In this document: piece after piece, positions 46,391 to 56,604 of the stretch
How positions within the stretch are numbered: position 1 is the stretch's first letter
How the letters are laid out: each line of letters begins with the position of its first letter
Assembly (NCBI RefSeq): GCF_029784135.1
Contig: NC_073745.1
Span: 45,243,521-45,307,520, forward strand
Source: Toxorhynchites rutilus septentrionalis
Lineage: Eukaryota > Arthropoda > Insecta > Diptera > Culicidae
Direction: 5' to 3'
DNA length: 64,000 nucleotides
Made by a program: the position numbers and the translations under genes
Notes under the pieces: generated by a model
Database searches by the model: none
What the model was told of the DNA's origin: nothing
What the model saw: only the letters and a program-made list of their open reading frames with translations

Positions 46391-46977
46391 TTTGTTTATT
46401 TTTGTTTATTTTTGGAGAAGGCAAAAGCCTATTTTAGTTTGCTAAAAGCTTTTTTCTAAAATGGGCATAAAACCTGCTTTTGTTTTGCGTCAACAGAATA
46501 AAATAGTCCAAATGACACAATCTTAATCCTAACAAAAAAAAACAGCTTATTCTATCTTAACACTAGACACTAGTTCACAACACAAATAAGAATATGAAAA
46601 GCAACTACAATGCACTTCAAAGTAACAAAATGATAATAACTGACCATAAACGAGAGTACAATTTTCTGAGGACTGAGCGAGATAAATGAAAATCAAAAAC
46701 ACTGTAACACTGATTAAAAATCCTACACATACTATTGACAGGTTCATTCCTACCATAATTAGTCCGAGCAACAGAGAGACGAAGAAAGTTATGGAAGCGA
46801 AAATTACGACGACGAATGTCTATATTAAGACTACTGAGTAGATCGTAGCAAGCGATATTCGAGAGCAGTAGATCGGAAATAAATATCGCTTTAGCTACAT
46901 CACGACGCAAGGATAACCATTCAAGCCCTATGAGATTACAACGATCTTCGTATCTAAGAAGGTTCGGAGGGTCCCTC
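46391..46977 (-). pseudogene. LINE RT C-terminal end, minus strand
   Basis: The minus-strand frame at 46910-46617 has RRDVAKAIFISDLLLSNIAC, then LLSSLNIDIRRRNFRFHNFL, then RTNYGRNEPVNSMCRIFN. This matches the C-terminal region of Jockey-like LINE reverse transcriptases, where RRxxAxAxFxxDLL and LRRTNYGxNxPxxxMCRxFN are typical. The 3' end is at about 46391, with a TTTGTTTATTTTTG-type simple tail on the plus strand. It is absent from the matching place in repeat F copy 1, which provides an empty site. Confidence 0.8.
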
Positions 46978-47596
46978 CTAATATGTTTTTGTAGTCATAG
47001 ATTGATTTGACTCAGGTTTATATTTATATAGGTCTTAACTTTTAGACTTGTGTTTAAAAATGATACATGATGACTCTTTGTCTTCTTCTGCATGATTGAA
47101 TAAACAGAATAAAAGGGTAGTAATGGCTTTAATGGTATTTTTATGTACATTTTTGAACAGAATGCGGTACCGAATTCTACCACGTTATATCATCTAACCC
47201 GTTTAAAGGATACAAGTACATACAGGAAAGGTTTTTCCAGGGCATCCATTTGATGTATCAAAAGAGAAAAAAATACAGATTTTGAACAATGAAAAACTCA
47301 ATTTAAATGCAATTACTACACACAATCACAGTCCTATGTCGAGATCCCGTCCGTGCCTCTATGCTCAGACCCATGAACTTTTATAACAATTCCGTCAACA
47401 AATTATAAATTCTGATGAATTTTGAAATAAAAATGCTCATAGTTAACATCCTTCTACAAGCATTCTATTGGCTCTTTTTATATGTTTGCCGTGTTACACC
47501 ATGGCGTACATGAAATTTTATGGAATTGCTTATAATTTCCAACAACATTTCTAAATGCATCATTATGGTAAAACATATGTGTTTAAAAGTTACAAA

Positions 47597-47655
47597 GGGG
47601 GTCTTCGTAGCCACTTGGTTACGCGTTCGCTTACTAAGCGATCGGTCGTGAGTTC
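47597..47655 (+). mobile_element. Feilai-like SINE head, truncated at the deletion junction
   Basis: GGGGGTCTTCGTAGCCACTT through CGGTCGTGAGTTC is identical to 48536-48594. It is cut within box B, where the palindrome at 47656 begins. Only the tRNA-like head remains. Confidence 0.85.
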
Positions 47656-47704
47656 AATACGGTCAAAATAAATAACCAATACGGTTATTTATTTTGACCG
47701 TATT
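47656..47704. repeat. Perfect 22-bp inverted repeat at a deletion junction
   Basis: The left arm is 47656-47677, the loop AATAC is 47678-47682 and the right arm is 47683-47704. The arms are exact reverse complements, AATACGGTCAAAATAAATAA with CC and its mirror. The right arm belongs to duplicated segment B; the left arm has no counterpart in the second copy, so it was generated at the junction. Confidence 0.9.
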
Positions 47705-47882
47705 GGTTTGGAAATATTAGGCGATTCGCTTAGGTGGTCCAAATTCCCCCCATTTCTTCTACGGTATTGGTATTTATTTTACACGTTGATCCCCACTCCC
47801 AAAAATATTTCTTGTATAAACAGAAAACAGACAGAAATTCTACATATCGTAAAACATCCGAAAACAATCCATGTTCTTTTTT

Positions 47883-48437
47883 GACGTGGGACTACGTCTA
47901 ACCGGAATATATGGGGGAGTAAAATTAAAACCTAAACACAGAACATGCAGGAAAAAATTAAAGATTTCGAACGCTTATAACTCGAACATTTCTCACTGAA
48001 TCGGAAAGATGTTTGCATCAATTGATAGGGAATATTTCTACGCATCTATTGCATTTATTAAAATGTTATTTTTAATTAGATAAACAATTAAATAACTGTA
48101 AAATATTAGGCGTTATCTAAACGCCCTAACTGCCTCGTGTTGATTGGCCCGATTTACGGTTTCCCCAACACAGACTTCAAAATCTATGTACCTGTGAGAA
48201 TCCGCTTTGCAAATATACATGCAAGTAGGGGGTATTTTTGTTCCCCCCGATCTGTGTTTCCCTAACGCGGACTTAAAAATCGATGTGCTTGGGGGCATCC
48301 GCTTTGCCAATACATATAAATCGGGGGTATTTTTGTTCCCACAAAAATGTGTTTCAAAACAAAGATGCCTGGGGGAATCCACATTGCAAATATATGCAAG
48401 CTGCAAGTACTTTTGTACATCCTTGTCTTTGTGCAGA
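47883..48437. repeat. Composite repeat with 85-bp minisatellite, copy in the left duplicate
   Basis: It begins at hairpin GACGTGGGACTACGTC and matches the minisatellite-bearing repeat at 17165-17640 and 50846-51402. The open minus-strand frame (48113-48553) encodes repeated peptide units such as KHRSGGTKIPPTCMYICKAD. Its openness follows from the repeat unit length, and no domain is recognised. Confidence 0.7.
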
Positions 48438-48535
48438 CCATGGCGTACATGAAATTTTATGGAATTGCTTATAATTTCCAACAACATTTCTAAATGCATC
48501 ATTATGGTAAAACATATGTGTTTAAAAGTTACAAA

Positions 48536-49029
48536 GGGGGTCTTCGTAGCCACTTGGTTACGCGTTCGCTTACTAAGCGATCGGTCGTGAGTTCAAACTC
48601 TGGACCCTCAATTGACAATCTTTGTGTTGTTATAGAATAACTACGTCCACGCCAACATCATCAGCGATGGAGATCGATCCACGGTCGAAATTAGATCGAT
48701 TCATCCATACAACTGCTCTGCAAGAAACATCGGGCTGCTGTTCTATAAATAACCCAACAATGATCAATATCAACTGTCTCCGCTGTGTGGTCTGCTGAAC
48801 AATGGAAGAACAGAAAGAATACCCTTATGCTGAAATGGCTACTACTGTGTAATTTACCATAATGTAATGGAACAGAAAACTTAACGCCTAAATGGCTACT
48901 ACTAACTACTGTGTAATTTACAGTTTATAGAAACATAAACATATGTACATGTACACGACTAAAACCCGGCTCTGTTACAGCTAAAATGCTAATGAGCCTA
49001 ATAAATAAATAAATGGGATAAAAAAAAAA
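48536..49029 (+). mobile_element. Feilai-like tRNA-derived SINE, complete, with perfect target duplication
   Basis: The tRNA-like head has box A-like TAGCCACTTGGTTACG and box B-like GAGTTCAAACTC. The body and tail match the copy at 34055, ending GCTAAAATGCTAATGAGCC, AATAAATAAATAAATGGG and an A run at 49021-49029. AAAAGTTACAA at 48524-48534 recurs exactly at 49026-49036 as the target duplication. This is the most complete SINE of the window. Confidence 0.9.
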
Positions 49030-49077
49030 GTTACAATGAAACCCATTTCAGTACATGTGGGTTGATATGAATGGAAC

Positions 49078-49190
49078 TTTTTTTTTTTCATAAATCGTTT
49101 ATTTTTACAGACTCACTTACATAAGTTTAAAAGAGCCAAACTCCTAACTGTATTGTTACAAGTATATATAAACATTTTAATGGAATTTTT
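49078..49190 (-). mobile_element. LINE 3' end fragment, minus strand
   Basis: Poly-T at 49078-49088 is followed by AAATCGTTTATTTTTACA and CATAAGTTTAAAAGAGCCAA. These are the reverse complement of the tail at 53690-53804. It is therefore the 3' terminus of the same LINE family with its poly-A, read on the minus strand. It is 5'-truncated to about 110 bp. Confidence 0.75.
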
Positions 49191-49786
49191 TCTAAAGTAT
49201 TTTTTACTGTTATCGATTACCCAAATTTGGTTTATATAGCTGCTCATCTGTATTGTTTTGCTACTCGGTATTGTCCCGCTCCGGTTTGGAGCGTATAAAA
49301 ATAAACGGCATGATCCGCAAATTTTTGAAGATGTATCTTAATTGCTATTGCATCCCATGAACTAAGTTCCTCAATCACTGGCACGGTTATTAAACGTTTT
49401 TGTTTTTCAGATAAACTTTTTCCCCTGTTTTTTGAAAACTGTATTTTTAAAAATTTTGTTTTTAGGTTAAGGTAAATATTTTTTCCCAAGAAACGAGAAG
49501 TTACCAACAGCATTTCTTATGAAAACAAATCACTTTGAAGCTCTAAAATTACATGCAAAGTAGAATTCGCATAGAGTCGTTTAAGTTCTGTGAAGCCTTA
49601 ACTGGATGGCGAAATGTTTTCGACCGATTCCGGGCAATTGATAGTCTTAAGAATAATATCTTTTCGTGACCTAAACCTCATTGCGTGAGCAAACTTTTTG
49701 TCATTACGGGCGACTCATTGTTCAAATGTCAGGATGCACTCTACTAACGTTGACTGTATCAAAAAGTCATTAGAAAATGAATGTAG
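49191..49786. other. No feature recognised
   Basis: AT-rich DNA with an 89-codon minus-strand ORF (49244-49513) of unknown meaning. Confidence 0.35.
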
Positions 49787-49790
49787 TAGA

Positions 49791-50518
49791 GGGTGATTTG
49801 GACCACCCCTTTATGTCAAAAAGTACGGCTCAACTTGGATTTTTTATAATGTCATCTCATTTTAGTGTTGAACCGTATGTACCTAACATAGAAAAACTTT
49901 GGTAAAATTCGACAGGTGGAAGGAAACGGTAGTATGAACACAGCAGGCACTTTTATGGTCAAAAAATGTGATTTTTCCGATAGTGGTTTAAAGGGCTTCC
50001 CGCTGATTAAACAAACTTTTCGTGTATTGTGCAGTAAAGTTCTGTTCGCCTACAGAAAAGGAACAATTTGATGCGGCGAAACTGTAAGTTTGGTAACAAT
50101 AAATGAAGTTAATTCCGTTTTAATTTTTGCATGTTGTGTGGGGTGACATGGACACATTCCGGTGGGGTGAATTGATCCTACAAGTTTGAGGCTTTTCTTT
50201 GGTCTAATTGATTCCAGATACCGCTGAATTACAAAAAGAGAATGGACAGACAACATTGGATGAAGGAGGAGCTTTAAAGAGCAACACAGGCCATCGAGAA
50301 CGGATTTTCTTTGACCAAGCATCGAATGTGTTTGAAAATGCTCGAACAACAATGAAAAGATCCATACAGAATTCGAGATGGTCTCAATCCAATTACAGAA
50401 CCGGAATCTGGCCAAGACACCTGGAATCGATCCCAGAAATCTGTTACTGATTGTAACATTGTCCCAAAATACTTAAGTATGTTTCTTCGATGAAACACAC
50501 ACTGGTCCAAATCACCCC
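49791..50518. mobile_element. MITE-like element with GGGTGATTTGGACC ends
   Basis: GGGTGATTTGGACCACCCC on the left and GGTCCAAATCACCCCG on the right are inverted. A variant of the motif, GGTGGTCCAAATTCCCCCC, lies at about 47733 and 50696. No clear target duplication or transposase is seen. A 121-codon minus-strand ORF (50050-50415) has no recognised domain. Confidence 0.5.
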
Positions 50519-50646
50519 GCATCAAATTTCAATGTCCAAAAATCATCTCTTTTATTTTACGATATATTTGGTATCTTCAAGCTTGATATAATGATTTAAC
50601 ATCATAGACTGAGAGAAAACAAGTGTAGCTCAGTGTACAATGTGAC
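50519..50646. repeat. Dispersed repeat shared with 53128-53270
   Basis: CCGCATCAAATTTCAATGTC, AAGCTTGATATAATGATT and ACAAGTGTAGCTCAGTGTAC recur with small changes at about 53128-53270. It is non-coding. Confidence 0.7.
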
Positions 50647-50845
50647 ATTATTTATTTTGACCGTATTGGTTTGGAAGTATTAGGCGATTCGCTTAGGTGG
50701 TCCAAATTCCCCCCATTTCTTCTACGGTATTGGTATTTATTTTACACGTTAATCCCCACTCCCAAAAATATTTCTTGTATAAACAGAAAAAAGACAGAAA
50801 TTCTACATATCGTAAAACATCCGAAAACAATCCATGTTCTTTTTT

Positions 50846-51625
50846 GACGTGGGACTACGTCTAACCGGAATATATGGGGGAGTAAAATTAAAACCTAAAC
50901 ACAGAACATGCAAGAAAAAATTTAAGATTTCGAACGCTTATAACTCGAACATTTCTCACTGAATCGGAAAGATGTTTGCATCAATTGATAGGGAATATTT
51001 CTACGCATCTATTGCATTTATTAAAATGTTATTTTTAATTAGATAAACAATTAAATAACTGTAAAATGTTAGGCGTTATCTAAACGCCCTAACTGCCTCG
51101 TGTTGATTGGCCCGATTTACGGTTTCCCCAACACAGACTTCAAAATCTATGTACCTGTGAGAATCCGCTTTGCAAATATACATGCAAGTAGGGGGTATTT
51201 TTGTTCCCCCCGATCTGTGTTTCCCCAACGCGGACTTAAAAATCGATGTGCTTGGGGGCATCCGCTTTGCCAATACATATAAATCGGGGGTATTTTTGTT
51301 CCCACAAAAATGTGTTTCAAAACAAAGATGCCTGGGGGAATCCACATTGCAAATATATGCAAGCTGCAAGTACTTTTGTACATCCTTGTCTTTGTGCAGA
51401 CCGGAATATGTCTCCCTAAAACGTACTTCTAAACTGAGAAACCTGGGAAAACCATACTTTCAGATACTAGAGGTGAATGAACTTTCGTGGTTCGAGAAAT
51501 GTATAATACAATGATTGTTTGACAATTCTTCCGTTCACATATTTTTGTAGTTATAGGCATCATATCAAACGTAAAAGGAAGTTCATCAAATTTACTTGTA
51601 ACGAAGAACATTATCTATTACAATA
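50846..51625. repeat. Composite repeat with 85-bp minisatellite, full copy
   Basis: It begins at GACGTGGGACTACGTC. The 85-bp units (AATCCGCTTTG, GGGGTATTTTTGTTCCC) occupy about 51115-51400. The right part matches 17640-17905, including CAGATACTAGAGGTGAATGA and ATCATATCAAACGTAAAAGG. Unlike the copy at 47883 it continues to the natural right end. Confidence 0.7.
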
Positions 51626-52377
51626 CATGAATTGATCTTACATGGCAACTGTTCATAACTTTACTTACAAAGCAAAAAATGCAAAAAAAAAAACAATTCA
51701 ATTGAATTCGAAAATTGTTTCATTCAATCGATAATTTAATGAATACAATACAAATGCTTACTGAGAGTACGATAGTATCACGTCAACCTTGCGGTTATAT
51801 CATAGATCTAACCCACCCATTTTTTTTTCCTTATTTTGTACCAGTTCTAGTGATCAAGGTTTTCTAATAAAGATCTCAACGTCAGTCCCTAGGGACCGAC
51901 ACGGAGCTCAACGTGGTAAGTTAAAAAAAGATATAATTAAATGCAAAAACTCCAGAAATTTTTAATAGCATCAAAGGTAGGCAATTAAGTGATTCGATTG
52001 AACGGGCAGAACGAAACAAAATTCTCAGTATATTTACTGTTTTTGAGGAAAAAATGAGGAATTGAATCACTTCATTCAAAAGATAAAATGTCCAAAAGGT
52101 ATATGCGTGTTACTTATTGACCCGAAAATTAGTTTCAATAGCTTAAAAATTGCTATCAAAACATAACTATAGAAATCACAAAAATCTGTAAATAAACGAG
52201 CACCAGCTCGGAAGTCCACAGTCTGAACAGAGCTACTAGCAAAAAAACACGTATCGATGATCATTTTAAAGAAAGCGGCTATCCTATCGAGAGCATGAAA
52301 TGTTTGATCACGAGTTGAGGTGTAGAATATTTTACCATATAAATGTTCCATGTTCCTTTTATTTTTATATTTTTACA
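51626..52377. other. AT-rich stretch, no gene recognised
   Basis: A 91-codon minus-strand ORF (52076-52351) has no recognised motif. Confidence 0.4.
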
Positions 52378-53100
52378 AGCTGACCCGGCAAACTTCGTCC
52401 CGCCCAAAATTTGTTTTTTGTTATCAATACCTTCAAACATTCACGTTTTCTTACTATGAGCAAGTTTATGGGTCCAATTGCAAAACTGTTCATTGATTGA
52501 TCTTCTATTCGACTCCGTTGAATTTACCTTTTACTATAAAATTCCTAGTATTTCTAACAAAACTCATCATTATAATATCAGATTATTTTCAGACACAATT
52601 CTCGTTCAGGATAAAGACAGCCCTAAATCGGACAATTCTTTCCTCGAATTCTGCTCTTATCAACACATTCGGCGATACTTTTTCATTGGTATAGATAGAA
52701 GAAGATATAGGAGTGCGTTTCATCACATTCAAATCCATTTTCAGTTTTGATCAATTTCGCTAGCGCAAACATCAAATGGCACTTGTCTCTATGTAATTAT
52801 AGATCATATGGGAATTTAATTTTCCGATTTTTCTCTTCTTCCTTCAGAGTTTTCCGAAAATTTTCAATTGTCATGTTTGGATGGAATATTTTAGGTTGAA
52901 ATATGTGTGGTATTTTTATGGGACCCCCTCTCCATTCCATAGGAGGGAGGGGTATCATACCAATATAGAAACATTTCTCATACCCAAAAACCCTCACATC
53001 CCAAATTGTGCTTGATTAGCTTTCGAGTTTGTGTGTCATTTGTATGACAACCCACCCCTTAGAGAGGGGTGAGGGGTCTCAAACTATCACGAAAACCCAT
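52378..53100 (-). mobile_element. Helitron-like element, minus strand
   Basis: AAGCTGACCCGGCAAACTTC at 52379 is the reverse-complement 3' terminus, with CTAG changed to CTTG. Internal blocks match 4843-6090 in reverse: TCATTATAATATCAGATTAT, TCTTCCTTCAGAGTTTTCCG, TTTTCAATTGTCATGTTTGG, and one tandem-unit remnant with GTATGACAACCCACCCC. It corresponds to the long form of the family. Confidence 0.65.
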
Positions 53101-53127
53101 CACCCCACAGACGGTCGAAATCAGTCC

Positions 53128-53275
53128 GCATCAAATTTCAATGTCCAAAAATAATCTCTTTTATTTTATGCTATATTTTGTAGGTTGAAGCTTGATATAA
53201 TGATTAAACATTATTGATTGAGAGGAAACAAGTGTAGCTCAGTATACAATGTGACATTTTTGATTTAGACGTTAT
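53128..53275. repeat. Dispersed repeat shared with 50519-50646
   Basis: Matches the earlier copy with scattered substitutions. Non-coding. Confidence 0.65.
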
Positions 53276-53280
53276 TGGTT

Positions 53281-53281
<1 letters not shown>

Positions 53282-53323
<42 letters not shown>
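53282..53323. repeat. TTTA tetranucleotide microsatellite
   Basis: About ten TTTA units, probably the simple-repeat tail of the minus-strand LINE described at 53280-54050. Confidence 0.9.
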
Positions 53324-53324
<1 letters not shown>

Positions 53325-53342
53325 TACATCAACAGGTTGACA

Positions 53343-53804
53343 TATGTGCCGGTGAGAGATGTGTTGGCTCGGTTAGACCTTGATTACATGTCCCCCCAAA
53401 TATATGTCTTCCTAAAAGTTATCGGTCTTCGTGTGTGATTGTCCTTATATTCTCCTTTTCCTTTTCCTTCGCGAGAAATCAAATCCCTTCTTACTAACAA
53501 TAGAATAAGGTGAAATGTAAATACATATTAGATATAAGATAGGCTTAAGAATTGAGTATGATGAATGTGAGTGCGAATGTGAGTGTGAACATTGTCAACA
53601 TATCCTTATATCCCTTCCTTTTCCTGAAAAAAATGTCACCCTTCTAAACTCGAGCCAACCGCGAGTAATCGGTTCTCTACTTCATTAACACTAGAATTAA
53701 TGAAAAATGTTTATATATACTTGTAACAATACAGATAGGAGTATGGCTCCTTTAAACTTATGTAACTGAGCTTGTAAAAATAAACGATTTAATAAAAAAA
53801 AAAT
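53343..53804 (+). mobile_element. 5'-truncated LINE end with 12-bp target duplication
   Basis: AACAGGTTGACA at 53331-53342 recurs exactly at 53805-53816. The inserted 462 bp end in poly-A at 53793-53802. The interior contains CTCGAGCCAACCGCGAGTAA, also found in the 3' UTR of the LINE at 26241, and a tail shared with 49078-49190. Only 3' sequence is present, so no protein is encoded. Confidence 0.85.
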
Positions 53805-54066
53805 AACAGGTTGACACAGAACCCTAATGATACAGTCTACTCTAATTTAATTTAATCTAATTGGGATTGACGTTGCTTAAGACGATTTTTTATCGTATAT
53901 CTGGATAAATGGAAGTCTATGTGTTCAAACTGACGGTTAAATATTTGAGCCATGCTAGCATGAATACTTCGGATTCTAAAGATAATGTGTTGCAATGATT
54001 TAGTACACATCCTGCGGTTTACTGCTATTCGATTGAAAGATTCAAATTTTCTTATTCAGAATCGTT

Positions 54067-55158
54067 TTATTTTTCGTCTATGTCAAAAATTTTGAACCAA
54101 TTTTCTACAATTTTCATTCCTTCTTCCACTTTCTCAGACTTCGCAAGACTATTAATCTTATTTATAACTGTTTCTGGCAAATCTGAGATGTCTATGTTGT
54201 TCTGCACCACACTCTGTGCCGCCAATGCTTCTAGCGATTGACGTAAATCTAAGATCATTGTGTAACCTGACTTGATGTTTTCGGTGCGCTCTCGAGATTT
54301 GCGAGCTTGATGACCACCTACCACAAACATCCGGTCACCGATTTTGATGCAGCATTGGCCGGTGCGGGTTTTTGGAGCAGGTCCCGCTAACTCAAGCCGA
54401 TGCCATTCCAGGGCCTCTGGATCGAAACAATAGATGAGATCGTAGTACTTATATCGGTAGAGGTGGGCGCCACAGAAAACATATATCTTGTTCCGATGTA
54501 TAAAACTCATACTGCTCTTTACCCTGACTAAGGCTTCACCAGTTGTTGGAACGGTTACCCACCGGGTTAGCTTGAAATCTAGGTACGCCACTTGGTGATC
54601 AAAGAATAGGAAGAATTTGTGATTCAAAACTAACGATACGTTGCTATGTGCACTCCCCGGAGGTGCACCCGCCACATACACTTTGTGCCAACGAGAAGTC
54701 TCCAGATCCAAGTAGTACACATCTTTACGAATCCTTTCAGCATATCTCCGAAAACCACCGTAAATGTACATTCGGCTTCCATAAACACACGCAGAATGGG
54801 CATAACTCCCTGGCGGTTGATCTCCAGTTGTACTGACTCTACTCCAAATTTTGGTCAGCGTATTGAAACACCAGCATGTATCAATGGTCGGATGATCAAA
54901 ATTCTGTCCGCCCCACAAGTAGATGCAGTTCTCATATGCTACCAAAGTGTGGCCGCTGCGGCAAGAAGGTTTTTCCGTGCCTTCGTCCGTCGGCACTATG
55001 TGCCATCGCATGAAACGTGTGTCCAACATAAATACCTCCAGTGCTGTGAAATCTCGATTATATAAACTGCCAAAAGCATAGATTCGTTCTCCCACCGCCA
55101 CCGCCGTATTGTAGATCTCGGATGGACCACACTGCACATTTCCTATCCATCGAAACAT
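54067..55158 (-). CDS. Kelch-repeat protein of the KLHDC3/peas type, single exon
   Basis: The open frame spans 374 codons from 55191. I prefer the second ATG at 55158 (residue 12, MFRW) because KLHDC3-type proteins start with M-x-R-W, giving 363 residues against about 380 in the family. Six kelch blades are visible by their hydrophobic-strand and GG or G-x positions (numbering from 55191): IYAFGS 37-42, IYLWGG 90-95, MYIYGG 141-146, a degenerate FFLFFD 193-198, IYVFCG 236-241 and MFVVGG 288-293. Paired tryptophans (RW 62, IW 115, RW 167, RW 210, EW 262) fit the repeat. The C-terminal SLEALAAQSVVQNNIDISDL resembles the KLHDC3 C-terminus. Family members are propeller receptors of cullin-2 ubiquitin ligases that read C-terminal degrons. 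That no intron is present suggests a retrocopy. AATAAA overlaps the stop codon, and a LINE relic abuts the 3' side. Confidence 0.85.
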   Translation of the reverse strand: MFRWIGNVQCGPSEIYNTAVAVGERIYAFGSLYNRDFTALEVFMLDTRFMRWHIVPTDEGTEKPSCRSGHTLVAYENCIYLWGGQNFDHPTIDTCWCFNTLTKIWSRVSTTGDQPPGSYAHSACVYGSRMYIYGGFRRYAERIRKDVYYLDLETSRWHKVYVAGAPPGSAHSNVSLVLNHKFFLFFDHQVAYLDFKLTRWVTVPTTGEALVRVKSSMSFIHRNKIYVFCGAHLYRYKYYDLIYCFDPEALEWHRLELAGPAPKTRTGQCCIKIGDRMFVVGGHQARKSRERTENIKSGYTMILDLRQSLEALAAQSVVQNNIDISDLPETVINKINSLAKSEKVEEGMKIVENWFKIFDIDEK

Positions 55159-55191
55159 TTTTTTTGCTGTTTTTAGAACGCTCAAAATCAC

Positions 55192-56600
55192 TGTGTAAGT
55201 GTGTAATCGACAAATGTTATCACGATGTCTATCAGAACGCGAATGATATCTTCAGGTTTGTAGCGAGCTTTTATTAGTCTGCAGACGAATTCTACCCATT
55301 CTTCTGGGTATCTTTTTTTGAAATAAACTAAACGCTACGGATCGTCTTGAGAATGAATCCAGGTAGTTTTGATGACAACCACGGCACCTCTTCAAGGTGT
55401 TCACTTCTCATTTAAAGTTGATTTATCTGGCCTCTGATTGTATATTTAAAATGAAGTTGAGACTGTTGACTAGATTCCTGATGATATGTGATAACGTCTC
55501 ATTGGAGATATACAGGGGGTTTGAACATTTCTGTAGAAACCCCCAAACGGAAAGAACATTACGAGGGTACAATCGATCGCACTCACGATCGATTGTTCTG
55601 ATAACAACACTTTATTAATTACAGAGGAGGGTCCATTAAGTACCTGAAATATATGGTTTTCGGGCGACTCAATGCTAAGAATTGTGAAGTCAGACTCATA
55701 ATGTACTGCGTTCTCTACCAGTTGTTGTGGATCATGAGTGGGAAAAAAATTCGAAGACGAAATCCGAAGTACTTTGTTTTACGATATTTTCGGAAATGGT
55801 GGACCCATACTAATGCCTCCCCTACCTATAAAATGTTAGTATTGTAGTGTAAGCAATAACCAGAGCATATGTTTTCGATAATTATGAAATGAAACGATTG
55901 ACGATTGAATTTGCTCTAATTGCTGTAGTCAGTTTATTTCGACCTTGTTCAAAAATTCAGTCATCGGTCATATTCTTGGTTCCGAATGTTCCTTTAATTC
56001 ATTTTCAATTTTTTCAGCTTAAAAAGTTTTTTCCTCATTTTCGTCCGTTCCATGTCGAGTTCTCTAACTTAAGTTTGTTTACTATACTTGGATATTTGGA
56101 GATGAATTTATTAGACACGTAGATAGTGAGAATCAATTCTAGGCTTCCCCAGCCCAAATACCATCCGTATGTAATACGTTTTGAGTGTATGAAATTCAAC
56201 TTGATCCTTACGATATAGTATGGAGTACATGTACATGTAGAAAGAGATTTTATTCTCATGTTTTCATCATAATCATAGGGAGGAAGAATCATTATATGAT
56301 CATGAGACTTCAAACAGTGGATAAATTCATGTCAGATGAGCTCTACTTCGACGAAACTAGCCTCAAAAAAATTCTTTCTCATTTACCCATGCTTTTTGCT
56401 GGGTAGAACGGGTTGGAAATATTTAATGAAGCCTGGAGGTTTTACTATGATTTGATGCAGGGGCTGCAGATTAAGAATATGCTACCTGTTTGTAGAGCTC
56501 ATGCAGTACACTCCTGGAATGTATCTACAATTAAGAAAGGATTACCAGAACTATAAAGAATTTTCAGGTCGAACTCGTGAATAAAATCCTCTTACGATAT
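55192..56600. other. Upstream flank of the kelch gene, no further gene
   Basis: AT-rich DNA with ORFs of 64-92 codons lacking recognised domains. A perfect hairpin occurs at about 55571-55595 (AATCGATCG, ACTCA, CGATCGATT). A promoter for the kelch gene would lie near 55200-55300 but no clear TATA or initiator could be singled out. Confidence 0.4.
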
Positions 56601-56604
56601 ATTC

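Larger units (their letters stand above)
45001..47379. mobile_element. Composite hairpin-ended repeat F, copy 3, with nested insertions
   Basis: It starts GACATAGGACTATGTC and matches copy 1 at 18022 over about 350 bp. It is then interrupted by a Helitron-like element (45366-46099), resumes with the LINE tail fragment at about 46130-46385, is interrupted again by a minus-strand LINE end (46391-46977), and finishes with the CACAATCACAGTCCTATGTC region. Taking out the two insertions restores the order of copy 1. Confidence 0.65.
47499..51402. repeat. Tandem duplication of 2.96 kb with internal deletion in the left copy
   Basis: Segment A at 47499-47655 equals 48438-48594. Segment B at about 47684-48439 equals 50647-51402, with a constant offset of 2963 and very few mismatches over about 755 bp. 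B runs directly into the second A. This is what a tandem copy of 48438-51402 would look like if about 2.05 kb between A and B were lost from the left copy. The join shares only CC. Confidence 0.85.
53280..54050 (-). pseudogene. LINE RT C-terminus and 3' UTR, minus strand, interrupted
   Basis: Minus-strand translation from about 54030 gives ESFNRIAVNRRMCTKSLQHI, then IFRIRSIHASMAQIFNRQFE, then HIDFHLSRYTIKNRL and a stop. This resembles the very end of Jockey/CR1-type RT, where a FN...F..iDFnlSr...K block is typical. The 3' end is a TTTA array on the plus strand (53280-53322). A second LINE end (53343-53804) is inserted near the tail. The 5' truncation point lies within about 20 bp of the stop codon of the kelch gene. 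Confidence 0.75.

Noticed and set aside
48113..48553. 146-codon minus-strand ORF as a protein gene
   Set aside because: Same minisatellite by-product, and its N-terminal part runs into the duplicated A segment and SINE head.
49791..50518. Named pogo-type transposon with coding capacity
   Set aside because: Inverted ends are clear but no TA duplication or transposase motif was found, so only a MITE-like label is given.
53282..53323. TTTA array and other direct repeats as a CRISPR array
   Set aside because: Units are uniform simple repeats or diverged minisatellites with no unique spacers, and the DNA is eukaryotic.
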